Below are positions 1 through 9,021 of a stretch of DNA of 64,000 nucleotides, one piece after another. Positions within the stretch are counted from its first letter, which is position 1, and each line of letters opens with the position of its first letter. The stretch covers positions 144,513 to 208,512 of the forward strand of contig JAQSEB010000221.1 in the NCBI GenBank assembly GCA_030063045.1, read 5' to 3'. Made by a program: the position numbers and the translations under genes. Origin of the DNA: Pratylenchus scribneri (taxonomy: Eukaryota; Nematoda; Chromadorea; Rhabditida; Pratylenchidae). The notes under the pieces were generated by a model, which did no database searches, was not told where the DNA came from, and saw only the letters and a list, made by a program, of their open reading frames with translations.

Positions 1-540
1 TGAAGATAACATAAGAAAGAATATATTTTGAATAAAGGGCGCCAACGAGCCTTCAAGGCGAGGTTTCTCTCAAATAATTTTGATTGAATTGGGAATAAAG
101 TGAACGAACCTCCCAAACATAGAGTAAAAAAATTAGCAGAAGAAGAACTCGAATTTTGTTGGCGAATTTACATTAATAGAGGGAGGAAAAAAAGAATGAG
201 GTGCAAAAAGTAATGGGATGGTTTATTGAGAATTTTTAATGAAAAGAAGGGAATAGGTATATGGCCGAATAACAGGAAAGGAAAAACCGGCAAAAAAAAG
301 AGATTTTGAATTTTTGCATTATTTAAAAATGTAGCAAAAATAGTATAAACTTGTTGAATTTGAGATAAAAATGTGAAATGATTTTGTGGGAATATTGTTG
401 AGGGTGATTTTGACTGCTACTTTGGCCCAATTTGGTTACATTTTAAATAGAAAAAAGAATAGGGAAGAAGCGAAACACCATTGGACGCAGACCTATTAGG
501 CAACGGCTTTATCAGACAGAATAAATTTTTTTATTGAAAA
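1..540. other. Intergenic DNA, no gene seen
   Basis: AT-rich sequence without a convincing reading frame. Around 230-290 there is a diverged, isolated copy of the start of the unit that is tandemly repeated from 541 onward (compare atggccgaataacagg with the array's atggccgagtggaaat). Confidence 0.5.
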
Positions 541-1224
541 GAGGGAATTGGCTCGATGGCCGAGTGGAAATATGGTAAGGGGGAGGGGCATATTTGCCTC
601 ACAGCCAATAGGCGGCTGCAGTCAGCCAATACCCAATAGGCCGTAAGAAAAAGGGGAGGGAATTGACTCGATGGCCGAGTGGAAATAAGGAAAAGGGGGA
701 GGGGCATATTTGCCTCACAGCCAATAGGCGGCCGCAGTCAGCCAATACCCAATAGGCCGTAAGAAAAAGGGGAGGGAATTGGCTCGATGGCCGAGTGGAA
801 ATATGGTAAGGGGGAGGGGCATATTTGCCTCACAGCCAATAGGCGGCTGCAGTCAGCCAATACCCAATAGGCCGTAAGAAAAAGGGGAGGGAATTGACTC
901 GATGGCCGAGTGGAAATAAGGAAAAGGGGGAGGGGCATATTTGCCTCACAGCCAATAGGCGGCCGCAGTCAGCCAATACCCAATAGGCCGTAAGAAAAAG
1001 GGGAGGGAATTGACTCGATGGCCGAGTGGAAATATGGTAAGGGGGAGGGGCATATTTGCCTCACAGCCAATAGGCGGCCGCAGTCAGCCAATACCCAATA
1101 GGCCGTAAGAAAAAGGGGAGGGAATTGACTCGATGGCCGAGTGGAAATATGGTAAGGGGGAGGGGCATATTTGCCTCACAGCCAATAGGCGGCTGCAGTC
1201 AGCCAATACCCAATAGGCCGTAAG
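541..1224. repeat. Minisatellite, about six 115/116-bp units
   Basis: Units begin with gagggaattg at 541, 656, 772, 887, 1003 and 1118, so the period alternates 115, 116, 115, 116, 115. Two unit versions alternate for the first four copies (ggaaatatggtaag versus ggaaataaggaaaa). Each unit contains tggccgagtgg, which matches the A box of a tRNA-type RNA polymerase III promoter, and an internal agccaata...agccaata doublet. The array ends at ggccgtaag and is followed by a GC-rich stretch and a T run at about 1240-1260. Reading frames here are only repeat translations. Confidence 0.92.
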
Positions 1225-2208
1225 TAGTCATCTAACCCGGGACTCGGAGCCCCTTTTTTATTTTTAACAATAAATTTAATAAATAATAATTAATTCATTT
1301 CCAAATTCAAAAAAATAATTATTAAATTCCACAGATGTTCAGCACGAAATTTTCCAACATTTTTAATTATATAAAATAATTATTTAAAAATAATTAAAAT
1401 TAAAATTTCCATTCCCACAATAATTATTCCCCAAAAATTTTCATTTCTCCAATCTGCCATCTGTCGCCGTTGTTGATGAAGGAAATGGATAGAGGAAGGA
1501 AATGATGATGATGGTACAAAGGTCAAGGCAATGGGAAAAATTATCTGCCCCTTTTATTGCCTGCCATCATCCCCAAGTACCCAAATGAATGAATGAATGA
1601 ATTTATGTAAATGTGGATGGACATAATTTGGGGGATGGAAAATATATGGAAATTAGAAATTAAAGGAAAAATGAAATGTTAATTATTTAATTTGATTTTT
1701 ACTTAAAATTTTTATTAAATTTAATGGAATAAAATTGAATTTGTTTGGAACTGTATATTGTATCGTATTTTTGGAGGGATAATGGTTTGGGGTTTAAAAT
1801 GGTTTCCTTTTCTTCTTTTCACGTAATATTTCGAGACGTCGCCGCAGCTGAATGGATGAATGAATTGTTTGGTTCATTGCATTGGATGAGTGATTGGAAT
1901 GATGAATAATCAACATTTGTGATTTTTAAAAAAAATTTCCCCATATTGGGTGATTCAAATACATTCCATTTGTTTTAAAAAGTTTTTCATACATTTTTTG
2001 TATTAAATTTGCATTCTTTTTTGAATAAACATTTTACAAAATAAATCTTTATCTTCATTATAAATCTACATAACAATAGGCCAAGGGAAAAAGGGAAGGG
2101 GAGAATGGAAGAAAAAGTGCAGAAGAGTCAACGGGTCAAACTATTCTATGGCCATATTCTTCCCGAATCATCTTCATTTCCTGACCATAATACTCAAAAA
2201 TCGAATCA
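1225..2208. other. Gene-free AT-rich stretch
   Basis: No supported coding region. It holds simple-sequence tracts (aatgaatgaatgaatga at about 1584-1600 and a diverged gaatgaatga near 1850) and many poly-A/T runs. I could not find the left terminal inverted repeat of the Polinton here. Confidence 0.45.
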
Positions 2209-2946
2209 ATGGAAAATTTTACCCTTTTCCCAATTTTATTCCCAACAAATTTAACATGGGAACCAATCCCTAATTGTTCTTGTCCCCATGATTATGTATG
2301 CTGGAGTCCATCAATTTATTCCAAACCGATCGAATGCATTCCTCCGTCGATTGACCTCAACAATTTTTTCCATGGAACTCCTAGTCCCAACAATAACATC
2401 GAAATCACCTATGTTTTGACAATTATTGCCATCTTCTTACAAGTGAAAATCTCCCCTCCTTTTTCTAATCAATACCTATAGATTTTTGCTTTGGTTTTTG
2501 CCTGCTATGCCTTTAGCCATTCTCGCCGCCAGGCGTTGCGCATTCGTTCTCGTCTACGAATGTTGTTGTTGGCGGAGGAAGGTGGGAAGATTTTATCGGG
2601 AATGTTGAAGGAAAATGAATGGTAATTATAGGAGGCAATACCGATGCCAATGTGCCTCCTCCCCCTCGTCCTCCTTTGCCACCCATCTTCCCTCCATTGG
2701 CCATTTCTTGCGTCCGCAATTTGGAAGTTGTAAGACTTGCTGAGGAAGGTGGGGACAAATAATTTAGAGGGAAAAATGAAGGACATTATAGGCAACGGCA
2801 ATGACCACCACACCACCCAGACCATTTTATGCTCATTATGCCATCGGCGACGGCAAGAGCAATCGCATAAACTGGCTACAATCAATGAGGAGGAGGAGGT
2901 GGCCCTAATTTTATTCCTATCATTTCTATTCTCAATTTCCCACTAG
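2209..2946 (+). CDS. Predicted membrane protein, four exons, unknown family
   Basis: I do not recognise the family. Exons 2209-2442, 2482-2581, 2632-2748 and 2792-2946 join in frame through GT-AG introns of 39-50 bp and give about 201 residues. The first exon encodes an N-terminal domain with four cysteines (about residues 24-43) and N-glycosylation-type sites. A hydrophobic segment spans the first splice (about 68-88), followed by a basic SRRQALRIRSR stretch, which suggests a single-pass protein with a cytoplasmic tail. Exon 3 is proline-rich (PPPPRPPLPP). Exons 2 and 3 end with almost the same donor context (gaggaag|gtggg), hinting at an exon duplication. It lies just left of the Polinton genes and could be host or element; it lacks the TATA plus CATTCATT upstream signal seen in element genes. 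Confidence 0.5.
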
Positions 2947-3113
2947 ATTGCTGCCTAAGGCAATTGAAAAGAAGAAGAAAGGGAAAAACAAAATAAAATG
3001 AAAGAAATTTTAAATTTAATTAAAAATGAAAGCATATTAAAATAAATTGATGAATTAATTATTCGAATAAATTGTTCATTTTTCGACATCATTTTCATCA
3101 GTTTCCCTCCTTA

Positions 3114-3923
3114 CTATTCTTCATTTTCTTGTCCATCAATTCCTGGGATGAAGCCCTGGCGTGACAAAGGAGGAGAATCCGGCGATTCCGGCTCCACCAT
3201 TTCCTCATTCTGCTGAGTGTGAGATGAAGTTGACCCTTCGTCATCATTTTTTGTCCATTTCCAATAATACTAAAACTTTAATAATTTATAATTTTAATTT
3301 ATTATATACCTCAGGGTTTTGAACGAAAATCTCTTTTGCCATATCATAATAGAGAATTTGTTCCATTTCCTCGCTATAGACACGGAACACTTTTGGCCAA
3401 TTCATTTCTTTTATCTAAAAAGTAAATATTTATTACAATTTCCTTCAAAATATTCGACCTTCTCCTTTTCCAATCTTATTTGCCGTTTATCCGATTCATC
3501 CATTTCCACCCCTCTACCATTTAATTCTGAAGGAGGACCTTCAGCCAAAACCGAATCGGATTCATCAATTGGCACATTCTCAGGAAGAGGAGAAGATTGA
3601 GTCAATTCAACCGTTGTTTCAACAGTTGGTGCATTTGTTGTTGTTGTTGGCGGTTGAAAAGTTGAAAATAGGGGGTGAAAGAAGTGATCATGGATCTTGT
3701 TGGATTGATATCCAATTTTTAGGATGCTCTTTCGTATCCTATTAAAAAGAGGGAATAATCATTTTTTATTTTAAATTTAAGCCTACTTTTCTCTCTCCTT
3801 TGGATAAAGTTGTTTTCTCATATCATATTCGACAGAATAAGGTTTTGAACGAATCTCGATTAAGTGCTGCTTTTTAGGATCTTCAGCCTTGAATATACGA
3901 TCAATTTGCACTTGGCGACTCAT
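3114..3923 (-). CDS. Unknown spliced Polinton-associated gene
   Basis: I do not recognise this protein. Four exons on the minus strand, 3787-3923, 3459-3738, 3310-3414 and 3114-3269, join in frame through GT-AG introns of 40-48 bp into about 225 residues. The first exon starts MSRQVQIDRIFKAEDP and is basic. The middle is Ser/Thr/Pro/Glu-rich and looks disordered. Exon 3 encodes a more ordered, aromatic stretch (MNWPKVFRVYSEEMEQ...), and the C-terminus is acidic and Pro/Ser-rich. The start at 3923 is supported by a TATA-like element at about 3957-3967 and a CATTCATT copy at 3930-3937 (reverse strand), the same arrangement as in front of several element genes. It is divergently transcribed from the gene at 4289. 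Assignment to the element is inference. Confidence 0.6.
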
Positions 3924-3929
3924 TTTTTC

Positions 3930-3967
3930 AATGAATGAAAAATAATCTTTAGAGTTAAAAATATAAA
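3930..3967 (-). promoter_or_regulatory. Core promoter of the 3923 minus-strand gene
   Basis: Read on the minus strand, TTATATTTTTA is followed about 28 bp later by CATTCATTG, ending just before the ATG at 3923. This repeats the TATA to CATTCATT spacing seen before the plus-strand element genes. Confidence 0.5.
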
Positions 3968-4191
3968 TTAAAAAAATGGAAAAATAGAAAGGGGAAATGG
4001 CAAAAACGAACGGCCAGAGTGGCGAGACTGAGCCACTCTTGACTCTCGAGTATAAGAGGCAAAGGCGGAGCCAAAATATTCCCTCATTCTGAAAGAGGAA
4101 CGAAAGGACCAATCGAGAATGAATTGGGCGGAGACTCGAGAATTTTAAAATAGAAATTAAAATTTGAATAAAAATAGGTCAAAATCAGGGT

Positions 4192-4240
4192 TATATATAA
4201 ATAGGGGAAAATTCAAACCCAAACCATTCCCTCGATTCAT
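4192..4240 (+). promoter_or_regulatory. TATA promoter of the first plus-strand element gene
   Basis: A strong TATA box (tatatataaatagg) is followed about 35 bp later by gattcatttt, an initiator-like site, and then an A/T-rich leader to the ATG at 4289. Confidence 0.65.
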
Positions 4241-4288
4241 TTTTAAATTTCCAATCCAAATTAAAAATTTTAATCCTTCTAATAAATA

Positions 4289-5312
4289 ATGGCTCTTAAT
4301 ATGAATGACAAGAAAAGCCTTGCCCAGCAAATATTACCGGAAGTAGATTTCAATATTACCACCACCGGAGTGACGGTCCATGCCAGCCAACGTCTTTCCA
4401 TGCCACGTGTCATTCCATTCGACAATCAAGGAAAGTGTAAGGAATGCAGGTCGAGCGAAGTTGAGCTGGATTTTGTTGTGACGAAGGAAGGGGTTACGGT
4501 GTTTTGCACGCGAATGAAGGGAAGTCGCTTTGTGCCATTCGATTCGGTGCACGACTTACCAGGTCATTGTTTCTTCAAGATCAAAAATAAAGGAAGAGTT
4601 TTCAACGTGGAACACGGACAACAAGCACCGGTAATTTGCCACCCAATTAATTCTACAAATCAAAAGGAAATTCAGGCTGAACCTCCACTGAAAATGCCAA
4701 AAGTGGAGCCCGAAAAGGAATACACATTGAAGGAGACACTTTCGGAAATTTATGCATATCTCGATTGGATTGTTCCCAGCGGTGATGTGGCCGAAGGGAT
4801 GATTGGACGTGTGAAGAAGGCCGGTGGAATAAGCTTCGAAGCATTTTTGGATGCCCTTTCCGCTGCCACTTCGTTCACAACAAATCCGAATGACAACAAT
4901 ATTTCACCGGAATTGTTGGAGGCATATCAAAAGAATTCGGCTAAACATAACAAAATTTTCGCGCCTAAGAATCCCGAGAGCCGAACAATTCCCTTCAGTG
5001 TTTTGTTGGAAATTTTGGCTGCAGCTGCCACCTTTTTTAGGTGATTCACAGCTACCAAGTAAGCCAAATCAAGAACCAAAAGTGGAAGAAGCAAAATCTG
5101 ATACAGTTCAGGCTCCAGCATCCGATCAGTATGAGGCATTCTATGAGAGTATGAAAGCTGCAACCACCGGCATTCCCGATCAACCAAAGCGAGTGAAGGA
5201 ATTGATGGAACAAGCAAAACAGATGAAAGAGGAAGAAGAAGCAGCCATCGCCTCAATTACCCCTTCAATTCCTAATAAACCAACATCCCCATCAAGCACT
5301 AAATTCTTTTAA
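4289..5312 (+). CDS. Unknown two-exon Polinton protein
   Basis: Two frames overlap here, but a 43-bp GT-AG intron (4998-5040, ending ccttttttag) removes the apparent frameshift and joins exon 4289-4997 to 5041-5312, giving about 326 residues. The N-terminal half contains two similar modules of about 35 residues, each with a TKEGVTV/TTTGVTV-like core followed by R...PFD (residues about 22-48 and 55-84), with CKEC between them. The middle is Pro/Glu-rich. The C-terminal exon is charged with a coiled-coil-like EQAKQMKEEEEAA stretch and a Ser/Pro tail. It is the first gene of the plus-strand cluster, under a clear TATA promoter. No function is assigned; an early or regulatory role would be a guess from position only. 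Confidence 0.75.
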
Positions 5313-5374
5313 TAAGTTTACTCCATTCCCCTTTTCACATTTATTCATCATTTTTTATTAATTAAATTTAATCA

Positions 5375-6031
5375 ATGGATATTCCCTCTTTTTCTAATAA
5401 AGAATTAATGTTGAAATCGCCATTTGGAATGATAATTAGTGGGCCAAGCTCGAGCGGGAAGAGCACATTTCTATTGAAATTTATAGCAGAATCTTCTGAG
5501 TTGATTTCACCCAAACCTTCCAGTATTCTGTATTGCTTTGGCGAAATGAGTGATATTGTGCCAGTTCTCCAAAAATCCGGAATTGGCGTATTTGCAGGAG
5601 TTCCCCCAGAGGAAGTAATTAAACGCCAACCTAAGCCCCTTTTGCTAATATTGGATGACCTTTTATTGGCAATAGATGAAAAATATTTGAATCAACTGTT
5701 TACCGCAAAATCGCACCATCAAAATTTTTCCATTGTCTTTGTCACTCAAAATTTATTTGAAAAGAAAATTAAAGTTGCCCACCAAAATGCTCAATATTTG
5801 GTCTTAATGCGATCTCCGAATTCGGCACTTTCTGTGAGGAATATTGGTGTTCAACTTTTTCCTCGCCAACTTGACTATTTTATGGATGCCTATCGGCAAG
5901 CAACAAATCAGCCTTATGGCTATTTGCTGATTGATATGCATGCTTCATCCGATCCGTCACTTAGGCTTCGCACAAATATATTTAATCAAGAAGAAGAGAG
6001 TACAATATTCATTCCTAAAAACGGTCTTTAA
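5375..6031 (+). CDS. Polinton genome-packaging ATPase (FtsK/HerA type)
   Basis: A 218-residue P-loop ATPase, the usual length for Polinton packaging ATPases. It would pump the element's DNA into a capsid. Walker A is GPSSSGKST (residues 23-31). Walker B is LLLILDD (about 89-95), with the two acidic residues in place. A polar VTQN segment after Walker B fits the sensor position of the family. The N-terminal ELMLKSPFGMIISGP is the standard lead-in. The frame is open and no key residue is missing. It starts 62 bp after the preceding gene and 17 bp before the next, in a tight plus-strand gene train. Confidence 0.93.
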   Translation: MDIPSFSNKELMLKSPFGMIISGPSSSGKSTFLLKFIAESSELISPKPSSILYCFGEMSDIVPVLQKSGIGVFAGVPPEEVIKRQPKPLLLILDDLLLAIDEKYLNQLFTAKSHHQNFSIVFVTQNLFEKKIKVAHQNAQYLVLMRSPNSALSVRNIGVQLFPRQLDYFMDAYRQATNQPYGYLLIDMHASSDPSLRLRTNIFNQEEESTIFIPKNGL

Positions 6032-6048
6032 TTTATTTCTCTAAAAAA

Positions 6049-6414
6049 ATGACCCAAGCAAAAATTAGTCAATTAATTCATGAAAATTATCAATTTCTTA
6101 AAAGTTTATCCAAAATTAAATCTCCAAAGAAATTGCATCGATATTTGAAACATGCAAATTCGCAACAACTTCTAGCCATTGTAGAAGTTTGCCTCAATAT
6201 TGTGTGCTCTCGTTTTCAATTAACCTCAAGGCAAAGGAATCGCCTAATGCCATATGCTGATTTTGTGCGCCGAATGAGCAGATTGCGTAGCGAGAAAGGT
6301 GCAAGAAAATTTATAGTCCAAAGGGGAAGTGGGGCTCCTGCCGTTTTCGGTGCTCTTCTTACTCCTATTCTCATTGAATTGGCCAAGAATTTACTTATAA
6401 AAAAGGAAAATTAA
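6049..6414 (+). CDS. Small basic Polinton virion-type protein
   Basis: A 121-residue basic protein. The central part has the pattern LLAIVEVCLNIV...LTSRQRNRL, then RRMSRLRSEKGARK, and the C-terminus is glycine-rich and hydrophobic (VQRGSGAPAVFGALLTPI). This layout, a C-L-N helix, SxRQ+ basic run and Q+GG/GSG-hydrophobic tail, recurs in small proteins of Polintons and adintoviruses that have been compared with adenovirus core protein X; I recognise the pattern rather than a defined domain. The hydrophobic tail could insert into membranes. It follows the ATPase gene by 17 bp, and the next gene begins 24 bp downstream. Confidence 0.65.
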   Translation: MTQAKISQLIHENYQFLKSLSKIKSPKKLHRYLKHANSQQLLAIVEVCLNIVCSRFQLTSRQRNRLMPYADFVRRMSRLRSEKGARKFIVQRGSGAPAVFGALLTPILIELAKNLLIKKEN

Positions 6415-6438
6415 TTTAAAAAATCATTTTATTATTTA

Positions 6439-7764
6439 ATGGCACAAAAATATCTTCTCGTTCCTGAACCAATTTATCGAGGTCTAACCTCAACGGATAC
6501 AGGCGAACCCAATCTTGATTTCACCAAAAGGGAATTGGACAAAATTAAACATGGCAGGATTGAGTCTTCCCAAAAAAATATTCTCTACAATCAAGAACTC
6601 CGTCGATATTTGCAAATGAGAAATGAGCGAGAGAGTAGACCCGCCCGAGTTGAATTAACAAATGGCTTAAGAATGTTAGTTAAAAAAGGCGATGAATTTG
6701 AAAGTGGGGATGAAGAAATAATGATTGATGAAGATAAAAGTCCACCGAAACCCCCGAAGCTTTCAAAAAAAGTAGAAAATGTACCGAATAATTTGGATGA
6801 ATCAAGAACAGCAGATGATTTATCTTCTTCCCAGCCATCTTCTTCCACTGCCACCCTTTCTCAAAATCCTCCAGAAATATTTCAGGAAGGAAGAGATGAA
6901 ATTCCTTTTATTCCAAGAAAATAGCCTTTATTAGAAACAACAAATGCTAACACTCAATTAACAAAAATATCCAAAAAATCTAAGACTTTGACAAAAAAGA
7001 AAAGGCACATATCGTTAAGTCATCGTCCATTTGTTTTTCGAAATTATCAACCAATTAGAGAAGAATTGGAACCATCAATGAATAATTTGGCTTTACCATC
7101 TCCGACTAATGAACAATTGGCTTTATTGGATACGCCTCCTTCCAATGAAGTGGCTTTATTAAAATCGAAAACCTTAGAAAAGAAGAAGGATAGAATATCC
7201 ATGTATCCAACGGGTTCAAAAAGAGTGGAAGCTATCAAATCTAGGCGAAAGGGTTCAATAACATTAGCTTCTCGACCTTCTGTTATACGAAATTATCACT
7301 CAATTAGGAAAGAATTGGAACCGATGGATGATCAATCGGCTTTGCCTACTTCATCAGTCCAGCTGGCACTGGATGCCCATATACCTACCCCTAAAACGCA
7401 AACATCAATGGAATTGTATGGAAGACCAGGTGTAAAATATAGACGTGACCCCGATTTAATTGAAGTAGTTTCATCGGCTGTCAGGAGGGACATAAGAAAG
7501 AGGAATTCAAAAGGGGATCCTCTAGAACAAAAGAAGCCAAGGATTGAAATTGAAGGTTCAATTCGCCGACGTCAATGGGCTCGTCGAAAACCAACTCAAG
7601 AAGAAGTATTAAATGGACCAATTAAATGGGCAAAAACAAGACCGACCCAGGCGGATGTGCATACGGTGTCAAATGAATCCGGTGGTAGAAGGCTACCGAA
7701 TATTAGTAATAAAGCAAGATTGGAAGCACTACAAAAAAGAGTAGCACAATTTAAAAATAACTAA
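6439..7764 (+). pseudogene. Disordered basic Polinton protein split by an amber codon
   Basis: One frame runs from the ATG at 6439 to the stop at 7764, interrupted only by TAG at 6922-6924. The part after TAG has no ATG near its start (first in-frame Met at 7078), so it is not an independent gene. The first part (161 residues) has an ordered start (MAQKYLLVPEPIYRGL) and a Ser/Pro/Glu tail. The second part contains an internal duplication: residues encoded at about 6997-7134 and 7240-7380 share SxRPxVxRNYxxIR+ELEP. The C-terminus is rich in Arg/Lys. No GT-AG intron of normal size removes the TAG; the only in-phase candidate (6781-6924) would delete 48 codons. I call it a decaying or readthrough gene of unknown function; a scaffold or core role is speculation. 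Confidence 0.6.
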
Positions 7765-7833
7765 TCCATTATTATTTGTCATTTTATATATTTTTATAAT
7801 TCATTTATATTCCTTTTTATTAATAAATTAATT

Positions 7834-8927
7834 ATGGATGAAATAAAATCGACACTCAATCAATTGTATAATAATCCTGAATCACCAGCTGCATTTTCCG
7901 GAATTGACAATCTTTACAAAGAGGCTAAAAAGAAACTAGGTTCAAAAATAACTCGAAAAGATGTTGAATATTATTTGCAAGGACATCGGACCTATTCCCT
8001 TATGCGCCCAAGGAGAGTGCATTTTAAGAGGGCAAAAACAATTCCGCTGGGATTTATGAGTGATATTCAAACAGATTTGGCCGAGATGGGTGCAATAAGC
8101 CGCAGCAACAGTGGCCATCGTTATATTTTAATTGCCATTGATGTACTGTCAAAAAGACTTTTTGCAATCCCTCTAAAGACTAAAAAGGCTGAAGATATGT
8201 TGCAAGCATTTAAAAAACTTCTAGACCAAATGCCTTTTAAACCTATACGGATTTATTCGGATTTGGGCACGGAATATCGGAATAAATTGTTGAAGGAATT
8301 TTTTGAAAATGAGGAAATACAGAAACTTGAGACAAGCTCAAGTTTTGTTAAGGCTTCGCTTGCTGAAAGAGCAATTCGAAATTTAAAACAGCGGTTATAT
8401 CGATATTTTTCGCAAACAAAAACATTGAATTGGATTGATGTGCTTCAGAAAATTGTCGATGGAATCAATCATGCCCCGAGCAGGACTCATGGAATGCGCC
8501 CAATTGACGTGAACTTTAAAAATGCCCGAGAAGTCTGGAAACGTCAATATGGCGATGAATTCAAATTTAAGCGAAAGAGAATGAAACAAAATTATTAGCT
8601 GGTGATACGGTTCGAATGAGTAGGGGAAAGCATATTTTCGAGAAAGGTTATATTCCATCCTGGGGAGATGAGATATTAACAGTGGATTCTGTAAAAACCA
8701 AATCCAAACCTATTCTATACAAAATTCGCGACGATAAAGGGGAAAAATTCAAGGGGTCATTTTATGGAGAAGAATTGGCCAAAGTCAGAAGGGATGCCGA
8801 CACAACTTACCGTATTGAAAAGACCTATAGAAAGAAAAAGCGACCGGATGGAACCTTTGATGTGCTGGTTAAATTTATAGGCTATCCAGAGAGGGAATGG
8901 ATTCACGAAAGCCAATTGCAACCATAA
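7834..8927 (+). pseudogene. Polinton integrase (RVE, DD35E) with frameshifted chromodomain
   Basis: The first frame (7834-8598, 254 residues) has the Polinton-specific N-terminus with PAAFSG and a retroviral-type integrase core. The catalytic triad is visible as D81 (QTDLAEM), D143 (YSDLGTEY) and E179 (LAERAIRN), with exactly 35 residues between the last two. The C-terminal part continues in another frame (about 8571-8927): it holds the GDTVRMSRG turn expected just after the core and a chromodomain (YRIEKTYRKKKRPDG ... LVKFIGYPEREW). In intact relatives these are one protein. The frame change falls between about 8571 and 8597; no intron fits, and no classical slippery heptamer is in phase. 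This suggests a recent indel, or less likely a programmed shift. The enzyme would cut and join the element's ends; the chromodomain could direct target choice. Confidence 0.88.
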
Positions 8928-8935
8928 AAAAAGAA

Positions 8936-8981
8936 TATATAAATTCGACAACATATAAATTTGATATTCATTCATTCATTT
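8936..8981 (+). promoter_or_regulatory. TATA promoter of the minor capsid gene
   Basis: tatataaa at 8936-8943 is followed about 30 bp later by attcattcattcattt. A weaker catataaat lies between. The ATG at 9022 is about 80 bp from the TATA. Confidence 0.55.
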
Positions 8982-9021
8982 ATTTTCAAAATTATTAATT
9001 TCAATTTTCACCAGAATAAAA

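Noticed and set aside
541..1260. A tRNA gene
   Set aside because: Only an A-box-like part is present; no cloverleaf or B box could be drawn.
4998..5044. Apparent +1 frameshift in the first plus-strand Polinton gene
   Set aside because: A 43-bp GT-AG intron ending in a pyrimidine tract removes it and joins the frames in phase, matching intron sizes elsewhere.
8571..8600. Programmed -1 frameshift in the integrase
   Set aside because: No in-phase X XXY YYZ heptamer or following stem was seen; a simple indel is more likely, so I list it only as an alternative.
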